From the NCBI RefSeq assembly GCF_000720765.1, contig NZ_JODC01000001.1, positions 1-64,000 of the forward strand: a stretch of DNA of 64,000 nucleotides, written 5' to 3'. The notes under the pieces are model-generated. The model was not told where the DNA came from. It saw nothing but the letters and a program-made list of their open reading frames with translations, and did not search any database. This document shows, in pieces, positions 24,407 to 33,366 of the stretch (the stretch's first letter is position 1; each line of letters starts with the position of its first letter). This stretch comes from Streptomyces sp. NRRL S-646 (GTDB taxonomy: Bacteria > Actinomycetota > Actinomycetes > Streptomycetales > Streptomycetaceae). The position numbers were made by a program, and so were the translations under genes.

Positions 24407-26722
24407 CTGCCCTCCGCACCCCGGGCGCCGCGCCGCCACCGCATCCGCCGCCGCGCCGATATGCCGATGCTCGGCGGGGTGCGCCCGCCGATTGCCTCAC
24501 TTGTCGTACTCCTCCTGGTGGTCGCCGCCCTGACCGTGATCGGTCTCGAAGGCATCCACACCGTGCGCATCCCGCAGGCCGTGTTGAACGGGGAGCAGCA
24601 GATCGCCGCGGACACCGCGCAGTCGCTGCGCACCGCGATCGACGCCGAGGCGAGCACCGTACGCCGTACGGCGGGCGCGTACCCGGCGACGAGCACATCG
24701 ACCCCCGTGACCACGCTCAAGGCGCTGACCTCTGCCAGGAAGACGGTCCTCGGCAGTGCGCTGCTCGACCGGCACAACGGCAGACTGCTGGCGGCCGGCG
24801 GCAAGACGGTGCCGCTGGCCGGCGTGGACGCTGCCAGGACGGCCTCCGGGACGGTCCCGCCCCGGCTGGTGACGTCGGGCGGCAGTCCGCAACTGCTGTA
24901 CTTCGCCAAGGTCACGCTGCCCGCACAGCAGGACGACCCCGACCAGGACTACCAGGCCCCGAACCGGCCCGAGCGGCAGTGGCTGCTGGTCGTCACCGAG
25001 GCACTCCCCGCCCTTGCGGCGTACGGCGAGGGCGGCACGGCCGAAGTGCTGGACTCGAGCGGCACGGCGCTCGCCACCGCGGTCCACGGCAAGGCGTCGC
25101 CGGGCGCCGCCGGCAGCGGCCTGTCAGCGGCGGCGGCCCGCGCGGCCAAGGGCTCGGGGGGCGACTCCGACGCCTCCGGAAGCCTGCTGGGCGCCACCAC
25201 CGGCAGCCGGCGCACCGTGGCCGGCTGGGCCCAGGTCGCCTCGGCGACCGGTCCGGGCACCACCGACGACCTGGGACTGGTGGTGCTCACCTCCCGCGCG
25301 GTGCCCGCCACGACCACCACCGCCGACTACTCGCGCTTCGCGCTCCAGGCCGCCGGGGCGCTGGCCGGAGTCGCGCTGCTGCTCGGGCTGGCGCTGTACT
25401 TCTCCGTGCAGCGGCCACTGCTGCGGCTGTATCTGTCCGCGGGCCGCCTCGCGCGGGGCGCGACCGGGGACGGGCCGACCGCGTGGGCGGAGCTGTCCCG
25501 GCCGGTTCCGGTGCACGGCTTCGGGGAACTGGCCAGGATCGGGCAGGCACTGGACTCACTGCGCCGGCAACTGCTCGGCGAGAGCGGCCCGCAGGAGTTC
25601 CCGGCCCGGCGCGGACCGGGCTACCGGGCGCTGGCCGTGCTCGGCGTGGTGGTGGTGGCCTGCTGGGCGGTGCCGATGGTCTTCCTGCTGAACCGGGCGG
25701 ATTCCGCGACCGCGGTTCCGGCTCCGGTCCTCGCCGACCAGCAGACGCGCACCGAGATCGTGGCGACCCGGATCCGGCAGTCCCTCGACCAGTCGTACAC
25801 CGACCTGAGCGCCGCGGCCGCAAGCCTGCCGGGCCGGAGCCGGGCCGCTCAGACCGAGATTCTGCGGCACTCCCTCGCCGACCACAGGCAGTACCGCTCG
25901 CTGTATCTCCTGGACGGCTCGGGCGGCATCACGCTGAGGGTGGGCGGCACACCGCTGCGCACCCGCGTCCATGTGCCCTCCGGCGGCGGGATCACCACCG
26001 TCAACACCTCGGGCCGGATCCCGGCGATCGCCGCCTACGCCCAGGTCCGGGCCGTCAAGGGCAAGGCCAAGGCGGCCGGGGTGGTCCTGTTCGGCGAGAT
26101 CGACGTGAAGGTGCTCAACTCCATCCTGCCCAGGCCGAAGCTGGGCAGCGTCTGGGTGACGGACGGCGAGGAGAAGGTGCTGGCGTCGAGCGTGGGCTAC
26201 CGCGCCTTCCAGTCGCTGCCCGACCCCGGCCTGACCCGGCTCGCCCGCTCCACCCAGAGCGCCCCGGGGACCGCGGGCACCGCGACCTCGGCGGTGCACC
26301 TCACCTCCTCCGGCCCCTCGGTCGACGCCGCCGCGCCGCTGGCCCAGAGCGGCCCGACGGCCCGCCTCGGCTGGCACGTGGTGACCGCGGAGCCCGCGGC
26401 AGCGCTCCAGATCCCCGCGGTGCAGGCCGAGCAGCGCACCATGCTGGCCGGCATCCTGGGCCTCGCCATCGGCGCGGCCTGCCTGGGCTGGCTGCATGTC
26501 GTGGTGATCCGGCCGCTGCGCGCGGTCGCCGTGCTCGTCGAGCGGCTCGCCGGCGGAGACCGCCGTACCGTGCTGCATCCGGTCAACCACGACGAGATCG
26601 GCTCGGTCACCCGCAGCCTGGAGCTGATCCGCCAGGCCCTGGCGGAACGCGACCGGACGGCCAGATCCGGCCACGTCCCCGGGCCCTCCCGGTCCCTGCG
26701 TGAGAACACCCTCCAGCGGTAG
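24407..26722 (+). CDS. HAMP-domain membrane protein with two extracytoplasmic sensor-like regions, no output domain
   Basis: A ~771-aa membrane protein. Counted from ATG 24461, helices lie at ~10-30, ~293-313, ~388-410 and ~658-680, enclosing two large Ala/Gly-rich extracytoplasmic regions (~31-292 and ~411-657) that resemble Cache sensor modules. A HAMP-like segment follows helix 4 (RPLRAVAVLVERLAGGDRRT, then HDEIGSVTRSLELI), and the protein ends about 30 residues later. There is no kinase, GGDEF, phosphatase or methyl-accepting domain. The start is unsettled: ATG 24461 lacks a ribosome site, whereas CTG 24407 lies in frame eight bases after GAGGAAGGA and adds an Arg-rich tail. It is the first gene before pgsB, 16 bases away, so it probably serves polymer synthesis or its control. 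Confidence 0.7.
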   Translation: MPSAPRAPRRHRIRRRADMPMLGGVRPPIASLVVLLLVVAALTVIGLEGIHTVRIPQAVLNGEQQIAADTAQSLRTAIDAEASTVRRTAGAYPATSTSTPVTTLKALTSARKTVLGSALLDRHNGRLLAAGGKTVPLAGVDAARTASGTVPPRLVTSGGSPQLLYFAKVTLPAQQDDPDQDYQAPNRPERQWLLVVTEALPALAAYGEGGTAEVLDSSGTALATAVHGKASPGAAGSGLSAAAARAAKGSGGDSDASGSLLGATTGSRRTVAGWAQVASATGPGTTDDLGLVVLTSRAVPATTTTADYSRFALQAAGALAGVALLLGLALYFSVQRPLLRLYLSAGRLARGATGDGPTAWAELSRPVPVHGFGELARIGQALDSLRRQLLGESGPQEFPARRGPGYRALAVLGVVVVACWAVPMVFLLNRADSATAVPAPVLADQQTRTEIVATRIRQSLDQSYTDLSAAAASLPGRSRAAQTEILRHSLADHRQYRSLYLLDGSGGITLRVGGTPLRTRVHVPSGGGITTVNTSGRIPAIAAYAQVRAVKGKAKAAGVVLFGEIDVKVLNSILPRPKLGSVWVTDGEEKVLASSVGYRAFQSLPDPGLTRLARSTQSAPGTAGTATSAVHLTSSGPSVDAAAPLAQSGPTARLGWHVVTAEPAAALQIPAVQAEQRTMLAGILGLAIGAACLGWLHVVVIRPLRAVAVLVERLAGGDRRTVLHPVNHDEIGSVTRSLELIRQALAERDRTARSGHVPGPSRSLRENTLQR

Positions 26723-26738
26723 TAAGGACGGAATCGGC

Positions 26739-28220
26739 GTGCTCTTCCTCTATGTCATCGTCCTGCTGTGCTGCGCCGTGCTGTGGATCGCCGGAATCCT
26801 GGAACAGCGGCGGCACTTCGCCTCGCTGGAGCAGATACCGACGCGGGTGCTGGTCAACGGCATCCGCGGCAAGAGTTCGATCACCCGGCTGTGCGCGGGC
26901 GCGCTGCGCGGCGGCGGCCTGGTCACGGTGGCCAAGACAACCGGCACCGCGGCCCGGTTCATCCATCCGGATGCCACCGAGGAACCGATCTACCGCAAGT
27001 TCGGCATCTCCAACATCGTCGAGCAGATCGGCATCGTACGGCGGGCGGCGACCTACCGGCCGGACGCGCTGGTCATCGAGTGCATGGCGGTGATGCCCGC
27101 GCTGCAGGAGACCAATCAGGAGAAGCTGATCCGTTCCACGATCGGCGTGCTGTGCAACGTCCGCGAGGACCATCTGGAGGAGATGGGGCCGACGCTGGAC
27201 GACGTCGCCCGCTCGCTCTCCCGCTCGATGCCGGTGGGCGGGGTGTGCGTGACGGCGGAGAAGGACCGCCTGCACATCCTCCAGGAGGAGGCCGACAAGC
27301 GGAACTGCCGGCTGATCGCGGTCGATCCGGAGTCGGTGACCGACGCCGAACTGCGCGGCTTCAGCTGGTTCACCTTCAAGGAGAACGTGGCGATCGCGCT
27401 CGCCGTCGCCGGACTGCTCGGCGTGGAGCGGCAGACCGCGATGCAGGGCATGTGGGACGCGCCGCCCGACCCGGGCGTGCTGTCGGTGGAGCGCTACGTC
27501 ACCCCCGAGGGCAAGAAGCTGCGGTTCGCCAATGTCTTCGCGGCCAACGATCCCGAGTCGACGCTGATGAACGTGAAACAGTTGGAGGATCTGGGCGCGA
27601 TCAGGCGGCCGATCAACGTGGTCATCAACTGCCGCCCGGACCGGGTGGAGCGCAACGGCCAGATGGGCGCCATCGTCCCCGACCTCGGCGCCGAGACGGT
27701 GTTCCTGATCGGCCACCCGACTCGGAGCGCCCGCGATGCGATTCCCGCGGGCTTCACCGGGCGGGTGGTGGATCTCGGCGGTGATCGCCGAGACCCCGAT
27801 GAGCTGACCGCGGCCATGCTCGCGGAACTCGGCCCGGCTTCCTCGCTGGTGGCGATCGGCAACATCCACGGTCAGGGCGAGCTGTTCCTGGAATGCCTCG
27901 CCGAGCTGCCCCTGGACGAATCCGAGGACCTGTTCGACGCCGTTCCCGACGGTGACGGCCTGGACCAGGAGACCATGCAGATCGCCCTGCCCCGGCCGCG
28001 GGTCTCGGTGGCCCGGCCGCCCGAGCCGGAGCCGTACAGCTGGGTGGCCCCGCTGGAGACGCCGACGTACGCCCTCCGCATCCCCGAACAACGTGAACTC
28101 GCCCGCCGGTTCGCCGCTCGCCACGGGCGGTCCGAGGACCAGAACACCGCAGACGACCCGCACCACTCCCACGACCGGTACCACGCCTACGATCCAACCC
28201 AGTCCCCGAGGAAACCGTGA
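26739..28220 (+). CDS. pgsB: Poly-gamma-glutamate synthase PgsB/CapB
   Basis: A 493-aa amide ligase of the Mur-ligase superfamily, anchored by one N-terminal helix (VLFLYVIVLLCCAVLWIAG). The ATP-binding loop is VLVNGIRGKSSITRLCAGAL, the PgsB form of the P-loop. ALVIECMAVMPALQETNQEK and LCNVREDHLEEMG are further family blocks. It activates the chain-end carboxylate with ATP and adds glutamate through a gamma linkage. GTG 26739 follows an AAGGACGGA site and begins the anchor helix; the upstream in-frame GTG lies inside the preceding gene. The stop overlaps pgsC as GTGA. The C-terminal ~60 residues (rich in Pro, Asp and His) extend beyond the usual catalytic domain. Confidence 0.9.
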   Translation: MLFLYVIVLLCCAVLWIAGILEQRRHFASLEQIPTRVLVNGIRGKSSITRLCAGALRGGGLVTVAKTTGTAARFIHPDATEEPIYRKFGISNIVEQIGIVRRAATYRPDALVIECMAVMPALQETNQEKLIRSTIGVLCNVREDHLEEMGPTLDDVARSLSRSMPVGGVCVTAEKDRLHILQEEADKRNCRLIAVDPESVTDAELRGFSWFTFKENVAIALAVAGLLGVERQTAMQGMWDAPPDPGVLSVERYVTPEGKKLRFANVFAANDPESTLMNVKQLEDLGAIRRPINVVINCRPDRVERNGQMGAIVPDLGAETVFLIGHPTRSARDAIPAGFTGRVVDLGGDRRDPDELTAAMLAELGPASSLVAIGNIHGQGELFLECLAELPLDESEDLFDAVPDGDGLDQETMQIALPRPRVSVARPPEPEPYSWVAPLETPTYALRIPEQRELARRFAARHGRSEDQNTADDPHHSHDRYHAYDPTQSPRKP

Positions 28221-28699
28221 TCCCCGCCAACCTCACCGCACAGACCGCCGCACTCGGGATCGCCCTCGGGCTGGTCTTCTCGCTCGTCTGCTATCTGACC
28301 ACCAACCTTTCCCCCGGGGGGATGATCACCCCGGGCTGGATCGCCCTCACGCTCGTCACCGATGTGCGGATGGCCGGGCTGATGGTCTGCGTGGCCGCGG
28401 CCACGTACTTCATGACGAAGCTGCTGCAGCGCACGGTGATTCTCTACGGCAAGCGGCTCTTCGCTGCCGTGGTGCTGTGCGCGGTGGTGATGCAGACCAC
28501 CGTGATGCTCGCCCTCAGCCACGAGTTCCCGTTGCTGTACACGTCACAGACCCTTGGCTTCATCGTCCCCGGCCTGGTCTCCTACCAGATGGTCCGGCAG
28601 CCCATGGCGGCCACGGTCATCTCGACCACGGCGGTGACGCTGGCCACGTACGTGGTGCTGGTCTCCGGCCTGTTGATGGGCGCACTGCCCACGGGCTGA
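28217..28699 (+). CDS. pgsC: Poly-gamma-glutamate synthesis membrane protein PgsC/CapC
   Basis: A 160-aa protein with about five hydrophobic helices. It carries the family stretch LTTNLSPGGMITPGWIALTL near the N-terminus and FPLLYTSQTLGFIVPGLVSY later. GTG 28217 overlaps the pgsB stop by four bases (GTGA), giving the coupled, near-equimolar expression expected for the membrane complex in which PgsC supports PgsB polymerisation and export. Confidence 0.9.
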   Translation: MIPANLTAQTAALGIALGLVFSLVCYLTTNLSPGGMITPGWIALTLVTDVRMAGLMVCVAAATYFMTKLLQRTVILYGKRLFAAVVLCAVVMQTTVMLALSHEFPLLYTSQTLGFIVPGLVSYQMVRQPMAATVISTTAVTLATYVVLVSGLLMGALPTG

Positions 28700-28744
28700 C
28701 CTGCCCAACCCCGCTCTCACCTCACACTTCCAGGAGGATCGGCC

Positions 28745-29830
28745 ATGCACTCCAACCCCGTCGGCAGACGCAGCAACCCGACTCGCCGCGCCGTGCTCGG
28801 AACGATCGCGGGCGTCGCGGCCGCCGGGGTGGCGGGCGGGTTCGCCTGGGACCACCTCAGGCAGGGCGGCGACGACCACGGGGGTACGGTCGCCGACGGA
28901 ACGGGCACCGGCTCGAGCGCCCGGTCCACCGGGTCCCACACCTTCGAGCGGCTGTCCGCCCCCGCCCGTACCGTGGTCCGTGCCGCCGACGGCGCCACAC
29001 TCGCCACTTTCACCGACGGAGCCCGTACGGCCGTACTCACCGGTCCCACCCGCACCTTCAGCGAGCCGCGGACCACCGAGGCCAAGGTGACCACGGACGC
29101 CTGGGTGCGGGTGCTGCCGCACGAGTGGCAGCGGGGCATGGAGAAGTCCGCCTCGTTCAAGAGCTGGTTCCGCAAGGCACTCGGCGACAGCAGCCCGGAC
29201 GTCTTCGCGGTGGCGTTCCAGTACAGCAGCGCCGGGGCGCCCGACAAGCACAACGCCGCCGGCGTGCGTTACGCGGGCACCGCACATTTCGGCCCGCGCA
29301 ATGCAGCGGTCAACAATCCGCTGGACTTCGCCTTCCACGACGAACAGTCCGACTTCTACGACTATCTGGGCCTGCCCTGGACCTTCCCGGACGGCACGCG
29401 CGTGCAGCCGGAGCAGGCCCGCTACGGCGACGCCGACTGCTCCGGCTTCCAACGGCTGGTGTGGGGCTACCGGATGGGCCTCCCCCTGCACAACACCAAC
29501 ACCAAGGGAGCAGGCCTGCCGCGCCGCGCGTACGCCATCGCCGCCGACGGTCCCGGCCGCCTGGTGATCCCCCACACGGGCAAGCAGCAGGCCACCGACC
29601 TGAGTGCCCTGCAACCCGGTGATCTGGTCTTCTTCGCCATCATCAAGGACCGGCCGGACTTCATCGACCACTGCGGCATGTACATGGGCCTCGACGACCG
29701 GGGCCGGCACCGCTTCTACTCCAGCCGTTCCGCCGCCAACGGCCCGACCATGGGCGACATGTCGGGTCACGCGCTGCTGGACGGCACCGACTTCTACGCC
29801 CGCGGCTTCCGCGCGGCCCGCCGCCTGTGA
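28745..29830 (+). CDS. NlpC/P60-family hydrolase of the poly-gamma-glutamate locus
   Basis: A 361-aa exported protein. Residues 1-35 carry a twin-arginine-like signal (NPTRRAVLGTIAGVAAAGVA). A poorly conserved middle region precedes a C-terminal NlpC/P60-like cysteine peptidase fold. The nucleophile is probably C232 (YGDADCSGFQRLVWG), the catalytic His H309 (FIDHCGMYMGLDD), and LQPGDLVFFAIIKD is the usual strand block. Such enzymes split gamma-D-glutamyl bonds, so beside pgsBC it probably trims or releases the polymer, like PgdS. Peptidoglycan hydrolysis is the alternative. An AGGAGGA site precedes the ATG. Confidence 0.8.
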   Translation: MHSNPVGRRSNPTRRAVLGTIAGVAAAGVAGGFAWDHLRQGGDDHGGTVADGTGTGSSARSTGSHTFERLSAPARTVVRAADGATLATFTDGARTAVLTGPTRTFSEPRTTEAKVTTDAWVRVLPHEWQRGMEKSASFKSWFRKALGDSSPDVFAVAFQYSSAGAPDKHNAAGVRYAGTAHFGPRNAAVNNPLDFAFHDEQSDFYDYLGLPWTFPDGTRVQPEQARYGDADCSGFQRLVWGYRMGLPLHNTNTKGAGLPRRAYAIAADGPGRLVIPHTGKQQATDLSALQPGDLVFFAIIKDRPDFIDHCGMYMGLDDRGRHRFYSSRSAANGPTMGDMSGHALLDGTDFYARGFRAARRL

Positions 29831-29886
29831 CCACACCGCCCGTGCACCGCCGCCTCACCTGACCTGCTGATCCGAGGACCACTGCC

Positions 29887-31869
29887 ATGACCGCCATCCC
29901 CGCCGTCCAGCCCACCGGCGCGCACCGAGGCCGCCGGTCGGCGAACCGCCGCTCCGGTCCGCCGGAAGACGCCCCGCGCTGGGAGCGCCCGGCGCTTACC
30001 GCGGTGCTGGTCGTCGCCGCGGTGCTGTACTCGTGGGGCATCGGGCACGCCGCGCTCCACCCCTTCTACGGCGCGGCTGTCCGGTCGATGGCCGAGAGCT
30101 GGCGTGCCTTCTTCTTCGGCGGGCTCGACGCGAGCGGTTCGATCACCATCGACAAGCTGCCGGGCGCCTTCTGGCCCGACGCCGTCTCCGTGTGGCTCTT
30201 CGGCCCGCACACCTGGGCGGCCGCGCTTCCGCAGGTCGTCGAGGGCGTGCTCACCGTATGGCTGCTGCACCGGATCGTACGGGCCTGGGCCGGTCCGTTC
30301 GCCGCGTTGATCGCTGCGCTGACGCTCACCCTCACCCCGGTCACCGTGGCGCTCAACCGTGCCACCATCCCGGACACCGCGCTCACGCTGCTCCTGGTGG
30401 CGGCCGCCGGCGCGCTGCAGAAGGCGGTGCGCACCGAGCGGCTGCTGCCGCTGATCACGTGCGGGATCTGGGTCGGGCTCGCCTTCCAGGCGAAGATGCT
30501 GCAGGCGTGGCTGGTGCTGCCGGTCTTCGCCGCGGTCTACCAACTCGCCGCGCCCGGAACCCGGTTGAACCGGGCGCTGCGCGTTCTGCTGGCCGGTGCG
30601 GTCGCCCTGGTGGTCTCCTGCTCCTGGGTGCTGATCGCCTGGGTGACTCCGGTCGCGAGCCGCCCGTACCTCGACGGCACGTCCGACAACAATCCCTTCG
30701 CCCTGGTCTTCGGCTACAACGGCCTGAGCCGCTTCAGCAGCGACTCCACCGCGTTCGGCGCCGTCGCGGGCACCGCCGCCAGCCGCACCACCGGCAACAC
30801 CGGCTGGGACATGCTGATCAACCACACGGTGGGCCCGCAGGTCGCCTGGTTCCTGCCGCTCGCCGTGCTCGCCGCGGTCCTGGGCGTCGTGTGGCGCGCC
30901 GGGCAACCGCGAACCGACCTGCTGCGCACGGGATTTGTGATGTGGGGCGGCTGGCTGGCCGTGCACGCCCTGGTCTTCAGCGCCTCCAACGGCAACCACG
31001 CCTACTACACGGCCGTCATCGCCCCGGCGCTCGCCGCGCTGGCCGGCGGAGGGCTCGCGCTCTTCCGATCGGAGTACGAGGCGAAGTACGAGCCGAAGCT
31101 GGAGGCGCGGTACGAGCCGGAGTTGGAGGCGCGGTACGAACCGGCGCCGGAGGCGGAGCACGAGGCAGGCGACCGGCGGCACTTGGTGCTGCCGGCGGCG
31201 ATCGTGCTGACGGCGGCGTGGGCGCTGGTGCTCGACTGGCCGACCCGGTTCGTCTCCTGGCTGCTGCCGGTCGCCGTGATGTTGGCACTGTGCGGCGTGG
31301 TGGGTCTGTGGAGCCGCGGGCCGCGCACCTCCCCGCGGATGGTCCACGCAGCCCTCGCTTCCGGAATCGCGGCCACCCTGGTCGTGCCGGCCGGCTGGGC
31401 CGTCTCCGGCCTCAACCCGCTCTACGCGGGCGCCGCCACCTCGCCGATGGCCGGTCCGGTCGGCAAGTCGTACTACGAGCATCCCCGCCACGCTCCGCGG
31501 AGGAGAGGGCTCGGCCGGCCCAACGCCCGCGACACCGCCCTGCTCGACTACCTCACCACGCACCGCCACGGCGAGAAGTACCTGCTCGCCACCCAGGCCG
31601 CCTACACCGCCGAGCCCCTGCTGCGCGCGAAGTCCGAGCCCATCCTCGTCATGGGCGGCTTCACCGGCAGCACACCCTTCCCCACCGCCCAGCAGCTCGG
31701 CAGCCTCGTCGCCACCCACCAACTGCGCTATGCGCTGCTCACCACCCAGCGCCCCACCACTCCCGCCACCACCTGGGTGAAGTCCCACTGCACGCGCATC
31801 CGGCCCACCGCCTACGCCCGCCACGCCGACGGCAGCTTCGGCCTCTACGACTGCAATCCTCAGCGGTGA
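29887..31869 (+). CDS. GT39-family membrane glycosyltransferase (ArnT/PMT-like)
   Basis: A 660-aa polytopic protein with roughly eleven helices. The first extracytoplasmic loop holds the GT39/83 features FYGAAVRSMAESWRAFFFGG and SITIDKLPGAFWPDAVSVWL, containing the acidic catalytic region and a DK motif. A soluble C-terminal domain follows the last helix. It should transfer a sugar from a polyprenyl-phosphate carrier to a protein or polymer outside the membrane. A charged linker at ~394-430 contains a 24-base tandem repeat. It follows the NlpC/P60 gene on the same strand after 56 bases, which suggests glycosylation related to the polyglutamate envelope; that link is inference. Confidence 0.8.
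   Translation: MTAIPAVQPTGAHRGRRSANRRSGPPEDAPRWERPALTAVLVVAAVLYSWGIGHAALHPFYGAAVRSMAESWRAFFFGGLDASGSITIDKLPGAFWPDAVSVWLFGPHTWAAALPQVVEGVLTVWLLHRIVRAWAGPFAALIAALTLTLTPVTVALNRATIPDTALTLLLVAAAGALQKAVRTERLLPLITCGIWVGLAFQAKMLQAWLVLPVFAAVYQLAAPGTRLNRALRVLLAGAVALVVSCSWVLIAWVTPVASRPYLDGTSDNNPFALVFGYNGLSRFSSDSTAFGAVAGTAASRTTGNTGWDMLINHTVGPQVAWFLPLAVLAAVLGVVWRAGQPRTDLLRTGFVMWGGWLAVHALVFSASNGNHAYYTAVIAPALAALAGGGLALFRSEYEAKYEPKLEARYEPELEARYEPAPEAEHEAGDRRHLVLPAAIVLTAAWALVLDWPTRFVSWLLPVAVMLALCGVVGLWSRGPRTSPRMVHAALASGIAATLVVPAGWAVSGLNPLYAGAATSPMAGPVGKSYYEHPRHAPRRRGLGRPNARDTALLDYLTTHRHGEKYLLATQAAYTAEPLLRAKSEPILVMGGFTGSTPFPTAQQLGSLVATHQLRYALLTTQRPTTPATTWVKSHCTRIRPTAYARHADGSFGLYDCNPQR
31081..31152 (+). repeat. 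Three 24-base tandem repeats inside the GT39 gene
   Basis: Units 31081-31104, 31105-31128 and 31129-31152 each encode an octapeptide of the form A-K/R-Y-E-P-x-x-E (AKYEPKLE, ARYEPELE, ARYEPAPE). The repeat keeps the reading frame and lies in a cytoplasmic or linker loop between helices. Confidence 0.9.
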
Positions 31870-32034
31870 GGCGACGCCCCGGAGCCAGGGATCGCGGTCA
31901 ACGGAAGTTCTGCAACTCCACGACTTGACGGGTGCTTTCGACGGGCGACGGCTTGGTAGGGCGCACGCCAACCACCCCCCCCGGTCGCCGATCGGGAGAT
32001 CGACGCCCACCCGGCGCGTCCGGTGCCGGTGCTC

Positions 32035-32305
32035 GTGGTGTTCACCTTTCACGAAGACGTGCCGGTCGGCCGGCCTGGTCGACGTGGACGGCAGAACGAA
32101 GGTGGCGTCCGTGGTGTTCGCTCCCGTGTCGGAGATGCGCACGTAGACCTTGCCCTGGCCCCCTTGATCGCGCTGCCGAACCTCCAGTCGCCGAGGACTG
32201 CGATGCGTCCGCCGTCGCCGCCCAGGGGGTCGGTGTCGCGGTGGAGGCGCTGGGTGGCGTGAACGGCTACGAGCAGGTCCGGCTGTGGTGGACCAAGAGG
32301 GGGCC
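32035..32305 (-). pseudogene. Unassigned gene fragment fused behind the SDR
   Basis: Two minus-strand frames give a continuous protein-like sequence: LLVAVHATQRLHRDTDPLGG and GRIAVLGDWRFGSAIKG in the frame of the SDR, then GQGKVYVRISDTGANTTDAT and FVLPSTSTRPADRHVFV in the next frame after a shift near 32160. It reads like the beta-rich end of some other protein, family not recognised. The remaining gap down to the GT39 stop shows no gene. Confidence 0.4.
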
Positions 32306-33161
32306 GACCTGGTGATGACGGCCGCCTCGAGGCCCCGCGCTGGGGGCCCGACAGCTGGGCCCATGTCACCATCTCGCGCTCGAAGGCGTCGCGTCCGGCC
32401 TGGACGAGCCGAAGCGCGTCGGTGCCGAGCAGCAGGCGCGTCGGCGGCTGGTCGGCCGCCACGATCCGCAGCACCGCGGCCGCGGCCTTGTCCGGGTCGC
32501 CCGGCTGGTGCCCGCTGCCGTGGATGCGCCGGGCGCGCAGCGGCTCGAACAGTTCGTCGTAGTCTGCGATCACACGGGGTGCGCGGATCATCGAGCGGCC
32601 GGCCCAGTCGGTCCGGAAACTGCCCGGCTCGACGGCGGTGACATGGATGCCGAAACCGGCGACTTCCTTGCCGAGGGTTTCGAGGATGCCCTCCACCGCG
32701 AACTTGCTGCCGTGGTAAAAGCTGAGACCCGGCATGGTGATCAGCCCGCCCATCGAGGTGACGGCAATGATGTGGCCCGAACGGCGCTTGCGCATGTGTG
32801 GCAGCACGGCCTTGATCACCGCCACGGTTCCGTAGACGTTCACCTCGAACTGACGGCGAAGGTCATCCATCGACGACTCCTCGAAGAGGCCGTCATGGCC
32901 GTACCCGGCGTTGGCGACGAGTACGTCGACCGGGCCCAGATCGCGCTCGGTCTCGTCAACGACCGTGTCCACCGCGTCATGGTCGGTCACGTCCAGGATG
33001 CGGGCGTGCGCATCGCCGGCGAGCGCCTCGAAGGCATGTACGTCGGCGGGCGTGCGGACCGTGCCGACCACCCGGTGGCCCGCGGCCAACGCCGCACGCG
33101 CGAGTGCGCGGCCCAGACCGGTGCTGACGCCGGTGATCAGGAATGTCTTGGTGTCCGACAC
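32049..33161 (-). CDS. Short-chain dehydrogenase/reductase with foreign C-terminal extension
   Basis: Residues 1-275 are a classical SDR: cofactor motif FLITGVSTGLGRALARAAL, NAGYG after DVLVAN, and the active site S...YHGSK (VTSMGGLITMPGLSFYHGSK). It should act as an NADPH-dependent oxidoreductase; the substrate is unknown. Typical members end about three residues after MVTWAQLSGP, but here the frame continues for ~95 residues into unrelated sequence, so the true 3' end has been lost and a fusion created. GTG 33161 (SDTKTFLITG) follows an AAGGGAA site. It is divergent from an XRE regulator, with a palindrome between them, the usual arrangement for a regulator and its target. Confidence 0.75.
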   Translation of the reverse strand: MSDTKTFLITGVSTGLGRALARAALAAGHRVVGTVRTPADVHAFEALAGDAHARILDVTDHDAVDTVVDETERDLGPVDVLVANAGYGHDGLFEESSMDDLRRQFEVNVYGTVAVIKAVLPHMRKRRSGHIIAVTSMGGLITMPGLSFYHGSKFAVEGILETLGKEVAGFGIHVTAVEPGSFRTDWAGRSMIRAPRVIADYDELFEPLRARRIHGSGHQPGDPDKAAAAVLRIVAADQPPTRLLLGTDALRLVQAGRDAFEREMVTWAQLSGPQRGASRRPSSPGRPPLGPPQPDLLVAVHATQRLHRDTDPLGGDGGRIAVLGDWRFGSAIKGARARSTCASPTRERTPRTPPSFCRPRRPGRPTGTSS

Positions 33162-33303
33162 AGGAGTTCCCTTCGTGCGATGCGAACGGAGGCCGACCGG
33201 GGCAGTTGGGCCCGGGCCGGTCTCGACACGTTCCACTTCAGCACCGGAATCGGCCGCTGATCGGCTTCCAGGGGGTCGGCTTCGGCCCGGGGACAGCCGG
33301 ACC

Positions 33304-33322
33304 GGGGGACTGCCAGTCCCCC
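33304..33322. promoter_or_regulatory. Perfect palindromic operator between SDR and XRE genes
   Basis: GGGGGACT-GCC-AGTCCCCC is a perfect 8-bp inverted repeat with a three-base spacer. It lies 44 bases before the XRE start and about 140 bases before the divergent SDR start. Its position and symmetry suit binding by the dimeric XRE/MmyB-like regulator. Confidence 0.6.
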
Positions 33323-33366
33323 TTTCGCGGGCCGTCGGGGCGAACTTGGGCCCTATCGTGAACGGC

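Noticed and set aside
29794..32364. 856-codon open frame on the minus strand across the GT39 gene.
   Set aside because: It is antisense to a well-supported membrane protein and has the Arg/Gly/Gln-rich composition of a high-GC shadow frame.
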